The notes: generated by a model from the letters alone, not told the origin. Counted from the stretch's first letter, positions 7,897 to 16,279 are shown. The stretch: DNA of 33,374 nt from Comamonadaceae bacterium (GCA_947374705.1 CANCDA010000004.1:1-33374); one strand, 5' to 3'. Numbers and translations: made by a program.

Positions 7897-8187
7897 TCAC
7901 ATCCCTTCGAGGATAAAGACAGTGCGCCGGGCTGATTGCTGGCTGATCTTCAAAACCTCTTGGTACTCCGCCGATTGGTAAAAATTCTCTGCCGCTTGCG
8001 TTGAGGGGAAGCGGATCAAGACCATGCGCGTGGGCGACCACAGCGCGCTTTCTTTCAGGCTGATTGGGCCGCCACGGGCCAGGTACTCGCCGCCGTATTG
8101 CTCCACCAACGGCTTGGCTTTGAGCTTGTACTGCTCGTACACCTCAGGGTGAGTGAGGTCTGAATCCACCATGAGATAAGCGGCCAT
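7897..8187 (-). CDS. DUF1330-type small protein
   Basis: This 96-residue dimeric alpha/beta-barrel type protein opens with AAYLMVDSDLTHPEVYEQYKLK and has the family middle segment YGGEYLARGG and the C-terminal RMVLIRFPS...NFYQSAEYQEVLKI. DUF1330 proteins resemble antibiotic-biosynthesis monooxygenases and NIPSNAP proteins in fold, but their reaction is unknown. A good GGAG ribosome binding site precedes the ATG at 8187. It follows the MFS gene by 48 bases on the same strand and may be the last gene of that operon. It is convergent with the GDT1 gene, with 17 bases between the stops. Confidence 0.85.
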   Translation of the reverse strand: MAAYLMVDSDLTHPEVYEQYKLKAKPLVEQYGGEYLARGGPISLKESALWSPTRMVLIRFPSTQAAENFYQSAEYQEVLKISQQSARRTVFILEGM

Positions 8188-8235
8188 GAAAACTCCTTTG
8201 TATGAAAGGAAAATTAAGGAAACAACATCGTGACT

Positions 8236-9870
8236 TTAAGCGTCTGCCGTCTTCACCGTGGTCTCCATCACGCAGCGCGTGATGCGCGGCGGGGACTCTC
8301 CCAGGTGGAAGGCGAGTTTGCGGTCCCGCAGGGCGGCGTCGGCGGTGGTGAGGCGGTCAAAACGGCGCAGGTGGTCGGTCCAGGAGCCGTCTTCGATCAT
8401 CTCCACAAAGCGACCGGGCTCGTTGATGTCGTGCAGCAACTCCCAGGACAAAGCGCCGTGGCTCAGGCGTGAGCGCCGGGACTCTTGCAACAGCGCCCTG
8501 AATTCGGTGGCCCGCGCCGGGTCGATCAGGTACTCCACCATCACCATCACATGGCCGTGCGCGGGTGTGGCTTTTGAATGCGGCAGCTTGAATTCGTCAG
8601 ACGGCGTTAGGTCTTCCCCCGTGCCATGGTCGGGGCGCAGGTGGTTGGCCAGGGCCATGGCCAGCGTGCCGACCACAGCAGCCCCGGTCAGGCTCCAGGG
8701 CACGGAGCCCACCGTGGCCACTTGGCCCCACACCGCAGCTCCCAAAGCGCTGGCCCCGGTGATAGACATTTGAAACATCGACATGCCGCGCGCGCGCACC
8801 CAGTCGGGCAGGCCCATCTGGGCCGACACGCTCAGGGTGTTGGCGCTGGTGATCCAGGTGGCACCGGCCAAGAGCATGGCGGGCACGGTCAACCACAGCG
8901 TGGGTGAAAAAGCCACGACCATCATGGCCACGGACTGCAAGGCCGTGCTGCGCAAGACCAAGGTGTCGCGCGTGTACGTCAGGCGCAAGCGGGGCAAAAA
9001 CATCGTGGCCACAATCGCCCCCGCGCCCATGGACGCGAGCAGCACGGTGAAGATGGCCGCATCCGCACCGTGCAGGTTGTGCGCCACCAAAGGCAGCAGC
9101 GCTACCAGCCCGGTGGAGGTGAAAAAGAAAATGGAGATGCGCAGCAACACCCCTTTGAGGTGGGCCGACTGCGAGACGTACTGCAAGCCAATGCGCATGG
9201 CACTGCCCAGGCGCTCACGCCCCAGCGGGTGCGGCTTGTGCGTGCGCTGCCAGCGCAGGATGACGAAGGCCGCGCCCAGCGACAGCACGGCGTTGAGCAC
9301 AAACACCCACAGCGTGCCAACGCTGGCGATCAGCACCCCGGCGATCAAGGGGCCGCTGATGCGTGAGGCGTTCATGGACACACCGTTGAGTGCCAGCGCC
9401 GCAGGCAGTTGCACACGCGGCACGATCTCGGGCACGATGGCGGCAAACACAGGCCAGCGCATGGCCAAACCAATGCCGTTGGCAAACACCAGCATCAGCA
9501 GCACAAGCGGGGACAGCCAGCCCAAGTAAATGATGAAGGCCAGCACACTCGCCACCACGGCAATCCAGAGCTGGGTGATCAAAAAATAGCGCTTGCGGTC
9601 CACGATGTCGGCCAGCGCGCCGCTGGGCAAGCCGAGCAGAAACACCGGCAGACTGGCTGCCGTTTGCACCAGCGCCACCCACAGCGGCGTGGTGGTCATG
9701 GAGGTCATCAACCACGCGGCGGCCACGTCACTCATCCACATGCAGGTGTTGGCCACCAGCCAGGTGCACCACAGCATGCGAAACACCGGTCGGCGAAACG
9801 GGGCTAGCGCAGAGAGATCGGCGTTGGGGATGGACGCCAGGGGGGCTGGGTCGCGCGAAGAATCAGGCAT
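8236..9870 (-). CDS. MFS_3 (EntS-like) transporter with C-terminal monooxygenase-like domain
   Basis: The 544-residue protein begins MPDSSRDPAPLAS. The first about 430 residues are a 12-helix major facilitator of the MFS_3/DUF894 type (FRRPVFRMLWCTWLVANTCMW at the first helix; LPSGALADIVDRKRY in the loop between helices 2 and 3). The last about 110 residues are soluble (HVMVMVEYLIDPARATEFRALL...LSWELLHD...FVEMIEDGSW) and look like a ferredoxin-fold antibiotic-biosynthesis-monooxygenase domain, a known addition in this family. EntS relatives export siderophores or other small molecules; the cargo here is unknown. The start at 9870 overlaps the nucleosidase stop by 8 bases. Farther in-frame starts run through the nucleosidase gene and have no MFS-like sequence. 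Confidence 0.88.
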   Translation of the reverse strand: MPDSSRDPAPLASIPNADLSALAPFRRPVFRMLWCTWLVANTCMWMSDVAAAWLMTSMTTTPLWVALVQTAASLPVFLLGLPSGALADIVDRKRYFLITQLWIAVVASVLAFIIYLGWLSPLVLLMLVFANGIGLAMRWPVFAAIVPEIVPRVQLPAALALNGVSMNASRISGPLIAGVLIASVGTLWVFVLNAVLSLGAAFVILRWQRTHKPHPLGRERLGSAMRIGLQYVSQSAHLKGVLLRISIFFFTSTGLVALLPLVAHNLHGADAAIFTVLLASMGAGAIVATMFLPRLRLTYTRDTLVLRSTALQSVAMMVVAFSPTLWLTVPAMLLAGATWITSANTLSVSAQMGLPDWVRARGMSMFQMSITGASALGAAVWGQVATVGSVPWSLTGAAVVGTLAMALANHLRPDHGTGEDLTPSDEFKLPHSKATPAHGHVMVMVEYLIDPARATEFRALLQESRRSRLSHGALSWELLHDINEPGRFVEMIEDGSWTDHLRRFDRLTTADAALRDRKLAFHLGESPPRITRCVMETTVKTADA

Positions 9871-10636
9871 GGACAGGGCTTGGGTTGAATTGGGCTTGCA
9901 GCCACAGGCGCAGGATGCCCAAAGCATACGGCCCGGCCACCTCGCGCACGAAGGCGGGGAAGTCCACGTGGGCAGTGTCGTCAGCGCGGTCAGAGATGGT
10001 GCGCAGGGCGGCAAAGGGAATGGCGTAGTCATGGCAGACCTGGGCCACGGCCGCGCCCTCCATCTCCACACACAAGGCGTCTGGCAGGGCCGCGCACAGG
10101 GCTTGGGCTTCGCGTGCGCTGGAGACGAAGCGGTCGCCGCTGGCGATCAAGCCGTGGTGCACGATGAACCGACGTGGCGTGTCAGGGCTTGCGTTTTGAA
10201 CGCCACACTGACCCGAAAGTGCGCCTAAATGCGCGTGAGCGGCGACTGAAAGTGCAGCAACCAGCTCGGCATGGGCGGTGAAATGCGCCGCCCCATAGAA
10301 CGGCACTTCAAAGCGCGGGAACAGCGGGGAGGCGTCCATGTCGTGCTGCACATAGTGCGTGCCCAGCACCACATCGCCCACCTGCACGCCCGCACCCACG
10401 CCCCCGGCCACGCCGGTGAAGACGATGCGTTGGGCCTTGAAGCGCTCAATCAGCGCCGTGGCCGTGGTGGCGGCGGCCACCTTGCCAATGCCCGAGAGCG
10501 CCAGCACCACCCGCTGGCCGTGGACGAGGCCCGTGACAAAACGCCGACCGGCGTGCGTGGTCTGCACCCTGTCAGACAGCAGGTCTGACAAGCCCGCCTG
10601 CTCTTCGGGCAGGGCGCTGAGGATGGCCAGCGTCAT
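9863..10636 (-). CDS. mtnN: 5'-methylthioadenosine/S-adenosylhomocysteine nucleosidase
   Basis: The enzyme removes adenine from MTA and SAH in the methyl cycle and methionine salvage. At 257 residues it is about 25 longer than E. coli MtnN. Family motifs are AILSALPEEQAGL with the catalytic glutamate near residue 12, ALSGIGKVAAA, TGVAGGVGAGVQVGDVVLG, VEMEGAAVAQV with the ribose-binding glutamates, and RTISDRADD with the catalytic aspartate. The extra length is a loop at about 120-150 (HLGALSGQCGVQNASPD). It overlaps the M48 protease stop by 4 bases upstream and the MFS start by 8 bases downstream, so all three should be translated from one mRNA. A role in handling byproducts of methylation or signalling is inference. 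Confidence 0.92.
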   Translation of the reverse strand: MTLAILSALPEEQAGLSDLLSDRVQTTHAGRRFVTGLVHGQRVVLALSGIGKVAAATTATALIERFKAQRIVFTGVAGGVGAGVQVGDVVLGTHYVQHDMDASPLFPRFEVPFYGAAHFTAHAELVAALSVAAHAHLGALSGQCGVQNASPDTPRRFIVHHGLIASGDRFVSSAREAQALCAALPDALCVEMEGAAVAQVCHDYAIPFAALRTISDRADDTAHVDFPAFVREVAGPYALGILRLWLQAQFNPSPVHA

Positions 10637-11463
10637 CCGCCCCTCCGGGCTTTTTCAAACAAGGGCATGACTTTGGGCAGGTTTTTTTGAATGTCGGCAA
10701 TGCGGGTGGTGCCCGAGGGGTGGGTCGAAAGCCACTGCGGCGGCGCGCCTTTGTTGGCCGCGCTCATCTTCTGCCACAGCGTGACACCAGAGCGCGGGTC
10801 AAACCCGGCACGTGCCGCCAGCTCCATGCCCACGAGATCGGCCTCGGACTCGTCCTCCCGGCCGAACTCCAGCGTCAACAAATTGGCCCCGCCGCGCGCC
10901 AGCCCGTCGGTCAGGTGCGGGTCAATGCCCAAAAATGCCGAGGCCAGCACACCGCCAATGCGGGCCACGCCGTTGGTCACCGCGCTCTTGCCCATACGCT
11001 CGCGGGCGTGCTCGCGCAGAGCGTGGGCCACCTCATGGCCCATCACCATGGCGATCTCGTCATCGCTCAACTGGAGCTTGTCCAGAATGCCGGTGTAGAA
11101 GGCGATCTTGCCGCCGGGCATGCAATAGGCGTTGATCTGGGGCGAGCCAATCAAGTTGACCTCCCACTGCCAGTCTTTGGCGCGTGGGTTCCAGCTCGCC
11201 GCAAAGGGGATGAGCTGGATGGCAATGGCGCGAATGCGCTTGAGCTGGGGGTGGTCTTTTGGCGCAAGGGCTTTTTTCTCATGGGCCTGCCCCATCATTT
11301 GAGCGTATTGCTGGGTGGCGCTCTGCTCCACCTGCTCGGCGGACACCAGCTTGGTGAAGGCCGAGTTGTTGCCCACCTCCACGCCCTCGCGCGCCCAAGT
11401 CGGTGGCGCGAGGGCCGTCAGCGACAAGAGCAAGCAGGCAAGTTGGAGGGTTTTAAGGGTCAT
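10633..11463 (-). CDS. M48-family zinc metalloprotease, exported
   Basis: The 276-residue precursor has an N-terminal signal peptide ending about residue 24 (PPTWA-REG). The zinc motif HEVAHALREH is at 143-152 (H143, E144, H147), with the third ligand in ESEADLVGMELAARAGFDP (E207). The substrate-edge segment NAYCMPGGKIAFYTGIL is typical of the LoiP/YcaL/BepA type of periplasmic M48 peptidases, which act in outer-membrane protein quality control. No clear lipobox follows the signal peptide and no TPR domain is present, so it is closer to LoiP/YcaL than to BepA. It starts the leftward operon with mtnN and the MFS exporter and is divergent from ampG, with a 53-base gap. Confidence 0.9.
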   Translation of the reverse strand: MTLKTLQLACLLLSLTALAPPTWAREGVEVGNNSAFTKLVSAEQVEQSATQQYAQMMGQAHEKKALAPKDHPQLKRIRAIAIQLIPFAASWNPRAKDWQWEVNLIGSPQINAYCMPGGKIAFYTGILDKLQLSDDEIAMVMGHEVAHALREHARERMGKSAVTNGVARIGGVLASAFLGIDPHLTDGLARGGANLLTLEFGREDESEADLVGMELAARAGFDPRSGVTLWQKMSAANKGAPPQWLSTHPSGTTRIADIQKNLPKVMPLFEKARRGG

Positions 11464-11516
11464 GTTCGGTTCAGAGCTTAGCGTTATTCACACAGGCTGC
11501 GCGTATTATTCCAGTC

Positions 11517-12935
11517 ATGCCCCCATCTGCTGCCGAAACTTCCGAACTCAAGCCCACCCCAGCGATCCCGGTGAACAAGCCCTCTTGGGGCGACACGTTC
11601 AAGGTCTATCTGGAGCCCGCCACCCTGCGCATGCTGGCGTTGGGGTTTTCGGCCGGGTTGCCGCTGCTGCTGGTGCTGGGCACGCTCAGTTTTCGCCTGC
11701 GCGAGGCCGGGGTGGACCGCAGCACCATCGGCTACCTGAGCTGGGTCGGCCTGGCCTACGCCTTCAAATGGGTCTGGGCACCGTTGGTGGATCGCCTGCC
11801 GCTGCCGGTCCTCACCCCTTGGCTGGGCTTGCGGCGCAGCTGGCTGCTGCTGTCGCAAATCGCCATCATGGCGGGCTTGGCGGGCATGGCCTTCAACGAC
11901 CCGCGCCTGAGCCTGGAGCCGGTGGTGTGGTGCGCGCTGGCCGTGGCCTTTGGTTCGGCCACGCAAGACATTGCGCTGGACGCGTTTCGCATTGAGTCCG
12001 CAGGCACTGAACGCCAAGCCGCGCTGGCCGCCGCCTACCAAACGGGCTACCGCTTGGCCATGATTTGGGCCGGGGCGGGCGTGTTGTGGATTGCCGCCCG
12101 GGCAGAGGTGGCTCCCGCTGTGGGGGCTGCTCTCGGTAGTAGCCTGTACCAAAACGACGCTTGGCAAACCGCCTACCTGGTGATGGCGGCCAGCATGTGG
12201 GTGGGCGTGCTCGTCGTGCTGATTTCGCCCGAACCCAAGCGCCACGAACTGCCCCCGGCCAAAAACATCACCGAGTGGTTGCAAGGCGCGCTGGTCGCCC
12301 CGTTTGCCGACTTCATCCGCCGCTACCGTTGGCAGGCCGCGCTGATTCTGGCGTTGATCGCCGTCTATCGCATCAGCGATGTGGTGATGGGCATCATGGC
12401 CAACCCGTTTTACGTGGACATGGGCTACACCAAGGACGAGGTGGCCGCCGTCACCAAAATCTACGGTGTACTGATGACGCTGCTGGGCGCGTTTATCGGC
12501 GGCATCTTGTCCATGCGCCTGGGGGTGATGCGGGTGCTGATGCTGGGCGCGGTGTTGAGTGCGGCCAGCAACCTGCTGTTCGCTTGGCTGGGCACGCGCG
12601 GGCATGACGTGGGCGCGCTGATCTTTGTGATCTCTGCCGACAACCTGGCCAGCGGCATCGCCTCGGCCGCCTTCATCGCCTACCTGTCGAGTTTGACCAA
12701 TGTCAATTACTCGGCCACTCAGTACGCGCTGTTCAGCTCCATGATGCTGCTCTTGCCCAAGTGGTTGGCCGGGTTCTCGGGTCGCTATGTGGACGCCTAT
12801 GGTTACGGCCACTTCTTTACCGCCACGGCTTGGCTGGGTGTGCCCGTGCTGCTGCTGGTGTGGCTGGCCGCGCGTGGGGCTCAGCGTGGTGGTGCAGGGG
12901 AGCCCGGAGGGGGCGGTGGGTACGAGGGTGGGTAA
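11517..12935 (+). CDS. ampG: AmpG-family muropeptide permease (MFS)
   Basis: The 472-residue inner-membrane protein has AmpG-family features: KVYLEPATLRMLALGFSAGLPLLLVLGTLSFRLREAGVDRSTIGYLSWVGLAYAFKWVWAPLVDRLPLP opens helices 1-2, and GSATQDIALDAFRIE lies near residue 160. AmpG imports anhydro-muropeptides for peptidoglycan recycling and influences AmpC induction. Many relatives share this motif without proven muropeptide transport. A TATTAT -10-like hexamer (11504-11509) sits just upstream; no good ribosome binding site is seen. The last 18 codons encode a Gly-rich tail (GGAGEPGGGGGYEGG) and overlap the 3' end of the opposite-strand lipoprotein gene by 55 bases. This tail is not part of the family core. 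Confidence 0.85.
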   Translation: MPPSAAETSELKPTPAIPVNKPSWGDTFKVYLEPATLRMLALGFSAGLPLLLVLGTLSFRLREAGVDRSTIGYLSWVGLAYAFKWVWAPLVDRLPLPVLTPWLGLRRSWLLLSQIAIMAGLAGMAFNDPRLSLEPVVWCALAVAFGSATQDIALDAFRIESAGTERQAALAAAYQTGYRLAMIWAGAGVLWIAARAEVAPAVGAALGSSLYQNDAWQTAYLVMAASMWVGVLVVLISPEPKRHELPPAKNITEWLQGALVAPFADFIRRYRWQAALILALIAVYRISDVVMGIMANPFYVDMGYTKDEVAAVTKIYGVLMTLLGAFIGGILSMRLGVMRVLMLGAVLSAASNLLFAWLGTRGHDVGALIFVISADNLASGIASAAFIAYLSSLTNVNYSATQYALFSSMMLLLPKWLAGFSGRYVDAYGYGHFFTATAWLGVPVLLLVWLAARGAQRGGAGEPGGGGGYEGG

Positions 12936-13507
12936 GCCGAAGGATTGGCCGACGGATTGGCAGAGGGGTAGGCCGAGGGAGCAGGCTGTTGGTAGCCCTG
13001 GTAATACGGTTGCTGGTAGGTCTGCTGCTGATAAACCGTGCCGGGTTGCACGTAAACCACCCTGGGTTGAACTTGCCGTTGATAGGCCTGCGGCAACTGG
13101 TTGCCCTTGGCGTACATGCACTGCTGGTAGGCAATGTCATAAGCCCGCTGCGTGTCCGCTGCCGAACGTGCGCCTTGACCGGCCCCAATCATGGTGCCGG
13201 TGATCAAACCCATGCCCGCACCGGTTGCCGTGCCGTGACGACCGCCCAACAAAGAACCCGCCGCTGCACCAATCACGGTGCCCACCACGGCGGAGCCCGC
13301 CACGCTTTGCCCGCTGGACTCGCCCGGGGTTTGCCCCCCCACGTTGTTCTGGGCATAGCCCCGGCAGTACTGCTCTTCGGCTGCGAACTGCTCAAAAGGT
13401 TTGCCCGGCGGCGGCATCACCGCCACACGCGGTCCCGGGGGCGCATTGACGGCGCAACCCGCCAGCACGGCCAAGGGGAGCAGAAGTAGAGAAAATTTGG
13501 CGTTCAT
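12881..13507 (-). CDS. Glycine-zipper outer-membrane lipoprotein
   Basis: The 208-residue lipoprotein precursor has the lipobox LAVLAGC with the lipidated cysteine at residue 18. The central glycine zipper (SAVVGTVIGAAAGSLLGG then GAGMGLITGTMIGAG, about 70-110) is the kind that packs two short helices in membranes, as in the SlyB/YMGG group. The C-terminal 80 residues are Gln-, Tyr- and Pro-rich (YVQPGTVYQQQTYQQPYYQGYQQP) and end in a low-complexity SANPSANPSAYPPSYPPPPPG tail. The ATG at 13507 has an AGGAG site 9 bases upstream and overlaps the upstream gene's stop by 4 bases (ATGA), so the two are coupled. The tail is encoded opposite the end of ampG. A role in envelope integrity is inference. 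Confidence 0.8.
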   Translation of the reverse strand: MNAKFSLLLLPLAVLAGCAVNAPPGPRVAVMPPPGKPFEQFAAEEQYCRGYAQNNVGGQTPGESSGQSVAGSAVVGTVIGAAAGSLLGGRHGTATGAGMGLITGTMIGAGQGARSAADTQRAYDIAYQQCMYAKGNQLPQAYQRQVQPRVVYVQPGTVYQQQTYQQPYYQGYQQPAPSAYPSANPSANPSAYPPSYPPPPPGSPAPPR

Positions 13508-13989
13508 TGTGGCGCTCCTGGTGGCGTGGCAGGGACGGCTCGCCAGCCGCCCTCGCAAGTCGCCACATAAGGGTAATAGGTTTGCGATGCGTCACAGAAA
13601 TGCCAGTATTGGGCCGATGACTGTGGTGCGGCTTGTTGCGGTGCCATCTGTTGCGGGGCATACACCTGCGGCGCTTGGGGAGCTACCACCACTTGCTGCT
13701 GCGGCTCGACGTACACGACCGAGGGCTGGTAGGGGTCAGGGTAGGGGTAGATCGGCTGCTGGTACAAGTAGTAGGCCCCCCCCACCACCCACCACCAACC
13801 CAAGCGCCCGCCATAGTTGGTGTGCCGCCAGCCGCCGCCGCGCCAGATGTTGACGTCGTGGTGACCAAAGCTGCGGATGTTGCCGCGCCAAGCGGGGCTG
13901 CCATGGCCGCGTCCGTCCGCCAAAGCGACCGACGGCAAGACGGCCAACAAGGCCAATCCTGCCAACATGGATTTCAAATAAAGTTTCAT
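13504..13989 (-). CDS. Secreted Gln/Pro/Tyr-rich protein with C-terminal YPYV-cysteine motif
   Basis: The 161-residue precursor has a clear signal peptide (MKLYLKSMLAGLALLAVLPSVALA, cleavage about residue 24). A His/Gly/Trp-rich region (GHHDVNIWRGGGWRH) comes next, then a short hydrophobic patch (GWWWVVGGAYYLY). A Gln/Pro/Val linker leads to the C-terminal motif YWHFCDASQTYYPYVATCEGGW. That cysteine pair with YYPYV is a recurring ending of unnamed exported betaproteobacterial proteins. AGGTAAA serves as ribosome binding site. The stop overlaps the lipoprotein start. The pair lies divergent from a two-component system, which may control it. No enzymatic function is recognised. Confidence 0.78.
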   Translation of the reverse strand: MKLYLKSMLAGLALLAVLPSVALADGRGHGSPAWRGNIRSFGHHDVNIWRGGGWRHTNYGGRLGWWWVVGGAYYLYQQPIYPYPDPYQPSVVYVEPQQQVVVAPQAPQVYAPQQMAPQQAAPQSSAQYWHFCDASQTYYPYVATCEGGWRAVPATPPGAPQ

Positions 13990-14112
13990 GGTGTTTACCT
14001 TTGCGATTGCGTGCACCTGCCGCCTGTGGCGATCTGGCACACCCTGAAAGAACGCCTGCCCTCACAGCTTCGTTGACCTAGCATACGCAGCACGGCGCTG
14101 CGCACAGGGCTA

Positions 14113-14129
14113 TTTACCTTTCTTTACCT
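14113..14129. promoter_or_regulatory. Direct repeats TTTACCT with 10-base period, possible response-regulator box
   Basis: TTTACCT occurs at 14113-14119 and again at 14123-14129, one helical turn apart. OmpR/PhoB-type regulators bind such tandem repeats. The site lies between the secreted-protein operon (start 13989) and the regulator gene (start 14233), about 125 and 105 bases from each. A third TTTACCT at 13994-14000 coincides with the ribosome binding site of the secreted protein and may be chance. Confidence 0.4.
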
Positions 14130-14232
14130 CCTCTTCAGGTGGGTTTGATCCCTTGCGCCGCGCTTTAGTTCATCATGAATGGGGTGCGTTATCGCCCACA
14201 TCACCCTTGCCGTCCTCACTACACTTACCCCC

Positions 14233-14955
14233 ATGCCCCAACACCTGCTGATGATTGAAGACGACGAGCGCTTGGCCCGCATGGTGAGCGAGTACCTGGG
14301 CAATTCAGACTTTGCCGTTCACCACGCCCCCAATGCGCTGGCCGGGCTGGCCAGCTTGCAAGACCCGAGCCATGCGCCCCCCCAACTCATCGTTCTGGAC
14401 CTGATGCTGCCCGACCTGGACGGTCTGGAAGTGTGCCGCCGCATTCGCGCCCTGCCCAGCGCCTTGGCACGTACACCGATTCTGATGCTCACCGCCAAAG
14501 GTGACCCGATGGACCGCGTCATTGGCCTGGAGATGGGCGCGGACGACTACCTGCCCAAGCCCTTTGAACCCCGCGAGCTGCTGGCCCGTATCCGCGCCAT
14601 TTTGCGCCGCCAGGGCGAGGGCATGAAACCCGAGTTGGCGACACCGCAAACCTTGCGTTTCGGCTCGCTGGAGATTGATCGAGACGCGCGAATGGTCACC
14701 GTGGCAGGCCAACTCTGCGAGTTGACCTCCTACCAATTCGACCTGCTGGTGGCTTTGGCCGAAAGGGCCGGGCGTGTGCTGACACGTGACCAGATCATGG
14801 AAGCCGTGCGCGGGCGCGAACTCGATGCCTTTGACCGCTCTATCGACGTGCACATGGGGCGCATTCGTGCAGCCATTGAGACCGACCCCAAAATCCCCAA
14901 ACGCATCCTCACCGTGCGTGGCGTCGGCTACGTCTTTGCACGACAACAACCATGA
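14233..14955 (+). CDS. OmpR-family response regulator
   Basis: The 240-residue regulator has a receiver domain in residues 1-125, with acidic pair D10/D11, phosphoacceptor D56 (VLDLMLPD), T87 and K109 (LPKPFEPREL). A winged-helix DNA-binding domain follows at about 145-238 (LTSYQFDLLVALAERAGRVLTRDQIMEAVRG, then RSIDVHMGRIRAAIE and RTVRGVGY-type ending). The layout resembles RstA/CpxR-like regulators. MPQHLLMIEDD at 14233 is the natural start; a longer frame to 14179 adds residues without homology to receiver domains. The gene overlaps the sensor kinase by 4 bases (ATGA). Confidence 0.93.
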   Translation: MPQHLLMIEDDERLARMVSEYLGNSDFAVHHAPNALAGLASLQDPSHAPPQLIVLDLMLPDLDGLEVCRRIRALPSALARTPILMLTAKGDPMDRVIGLEMGADDYLPKPFEPRELLARIRAILRRQGEGMKPELATPQTLRFGSLEIDRDARMVTVAGQLCELTSYQFDLLVALAERAGRVLTRDQIMEAVRGRELDAFDRSIDVHMGRIRAAIETDPKIPKRILTVRGVGYVFARQQP

Positions 14956-16112
14956 CCCCCACACTTGCCCAGCGCCTGTACCTGCGCATCTGGCTGGCCA
15001 TTGTGGTGGCGGTGGCGGTGTTGACGTTGCTGTTTGCTTGGCTGTGGCGCTTGGAGATCGAGCATGAGCGCGGCCAGCGGCCCGCGCGCGAAATTACATT
15101 GCGCAATGCCAGCGGCGAGCAAATCGGCCACTCCGTCTCGCGCCCCTTGCGGGGCCCCGGTTTGCCGCTTGAGTTTGAAATCAAAACCAATGACGGCCAG
15201 ACCCTGTTTGTTGAACTGCCGCGCTTGAACCGCCCGCCCCCACGCAGCCCCGTTTGGTGGCGACCGCCGTTTGATTTGGCCTGGCTGCTGGCCCTCATCG
15301 CCATGGCCGTTGCGGTGGGCACTTACCCCGTGGTGCGGCGTCTCACCCAGCGGCTCGAAGCCCTGCAACAAGGCGTGCAGAGTTGGGGCGAGGGTGATTT
15401 GTCACGTCGTTTGCCTGAAGACGGACAAGACGAGGTTGCCTTTCTAGCGCAACGCTTCAACATTGCCGCCGCCCGCGTGCAAGCGCTGATGACGTCCAAC
15501 AAAGCTTTGCTGGCCAACGCCTCGCACGAGCTGCGCTCCCCGCTCACCCGCATCCGCATGGGGCTGGAGTTAATGGATAAAACCGAAATCACGCGCAGCA
15601 TTCATGAGCTAGACGCCTTGATCGACGAGATTTTGTTGGCCAGTCGGCTCGACGCCAGCCCCATCGACGCGCTCAGCCTGCACCCGGTGGATCTGATCGG
15701 CCTGTGTGCCGAAGAATGCGCTCAAACGGGGGCGGAACTCAACGTGACCGATGGCTGCACCGCTGTGCTGGTGCAAGGCGAGTCCAAACTGCTGCGCCGT
15801 GTGGTGCGCAACTTGCTGGAGAATGCACGCCGCTATGCCGAAGGTGAGGTCACGCTCAGCGTGCGTCAGTACGAAGACCAGGCCATGATCCGTGTGAGCG
15901 ACCACGGCCCCGGTGTGCCGCCCGATCAACGCGAACGCATCTTCGAGCCCTTCTACCGCTTGTCCGGCGCGTCCGAGCGCGACGGCGGCGTGGGGCTCGG
16001 CTTGGCGCTGGTCAAGTCCATCACAGAACGCCACGGTGGCAGCGTGCGCTGCGAAGACCCGTCAACAGGCCAAGGCGCGTGTTTCACCGTGACGCTACCG
16101 CTCTCAAACTAA
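14952..16112 (+). CDS. Two-component sensor histidine kinase (HAMP-containing)
   Basis: The 386-residue membrane kinase is the partner of the preceding regulator. Helix 1 (about 12-34, LRIWLAIVVAVAVLTLLFAWL) and helix 2 (about 112-130, LAWLLALIAMAVAVGTYPVV) flank a small periplasmic domain of about 75 residues rich in Arg and Pro. A HAMP segment (RLTQRLEALQQGVQSWGEGDLSRRL) leads to the HisKA domain with phospho-histidine H192 in NASHELRSPLTRIR. The ATP-binding domain has the N box (RNLLENARRYA), G1 (DHGPGVP) and G2 (GVGLGLALVKSI). The sensed signal is unknown; the divergent envelope genes suggest an envelope cue. Confidence 0.93.
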   Translation: MTPTLAQRLYLRIWLAIVVAVAVLTLLFAWLWRLEIEHERGQRPAREITLRNASGEQIGHSVSRPLRGPGLPLEFEIKTNDGQTLFVELPRLNRPPPRSPVWWRPPFDLAWLLALIAMAVAVGTYPVVRRLTQRLEALQQGVQSWGEGDLSRRLPEDGQDEVAFLAQRFNIAAARVQALMTSNKALLANASHELRSPLTRIRMGLELMDKTEITRSIHELDALIDEILLASRLDASPIDALSLHPVDLIGLCAEECAQTGAELNVTDGCTAVLVQGESKLLRRVVRNLLENARRYAEGEVTLSVRQYEDQAMIRVSDHGPGVPPDQRERIFEPFYRLSGASERDGGVGLGLALVKSITERHGGSVRCEDPSTGQGACFTVTLPLSN

Positions 16113-16117
16113 CGCCA

Positions 16118-16153
16118 CCCCATCAAAATGGGGCTACCCCCCCCATTTGGGGG
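16118..16153 (+). other. Two consecutive GC-rich hairpins after the kinase stop
   Basis: CCCCAT (16118-16123) pairs with ATGGGG (16128-16133) across the loop CAAA. CCCCC (16140-16144) pairs with GGGGG (16149-16153) across ATTT. They start five bases after the kinase stop codon. They could protect the mRNA end or act as Rho-linked stop signals; the missing T run argues against an intrinsic terminator. Confidence 0.5.
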
Positions 16154-16279
16154 ATGGTCGAACATCAGCAGACTGGATAAAGTTCCCCCAACTGCTGTCA
16201 CAGTGATTCGAGATTCCAGCGACCGGCTACCAAAAAGAGTCCAACAGCCACTCGTCAGGAATCCAGGTTTTCCAACGAC

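Noticed and set aside
9871..10071. 67-residue upstream extension of the MFS_3 transporter
   Set aside because: It lies wholly within mtnN and has a composition unlike a membrane protein; the ATG at 9870 is in the correct place.
11484..13121. Long antisense open frame (545 codons) opposite ampG
   Set aside because: It runs against a clear MFS gene, has His/Gln/Arg-rich composition typical of antisense frames in GC-rich DNA, and no domain.
14179..14232. N-terminal extension of the response regulator
   Set aside because: The extra 18 residues are not part of a receiver domain; the natural start is the ATG at 14233 just before the MIEDD strand.
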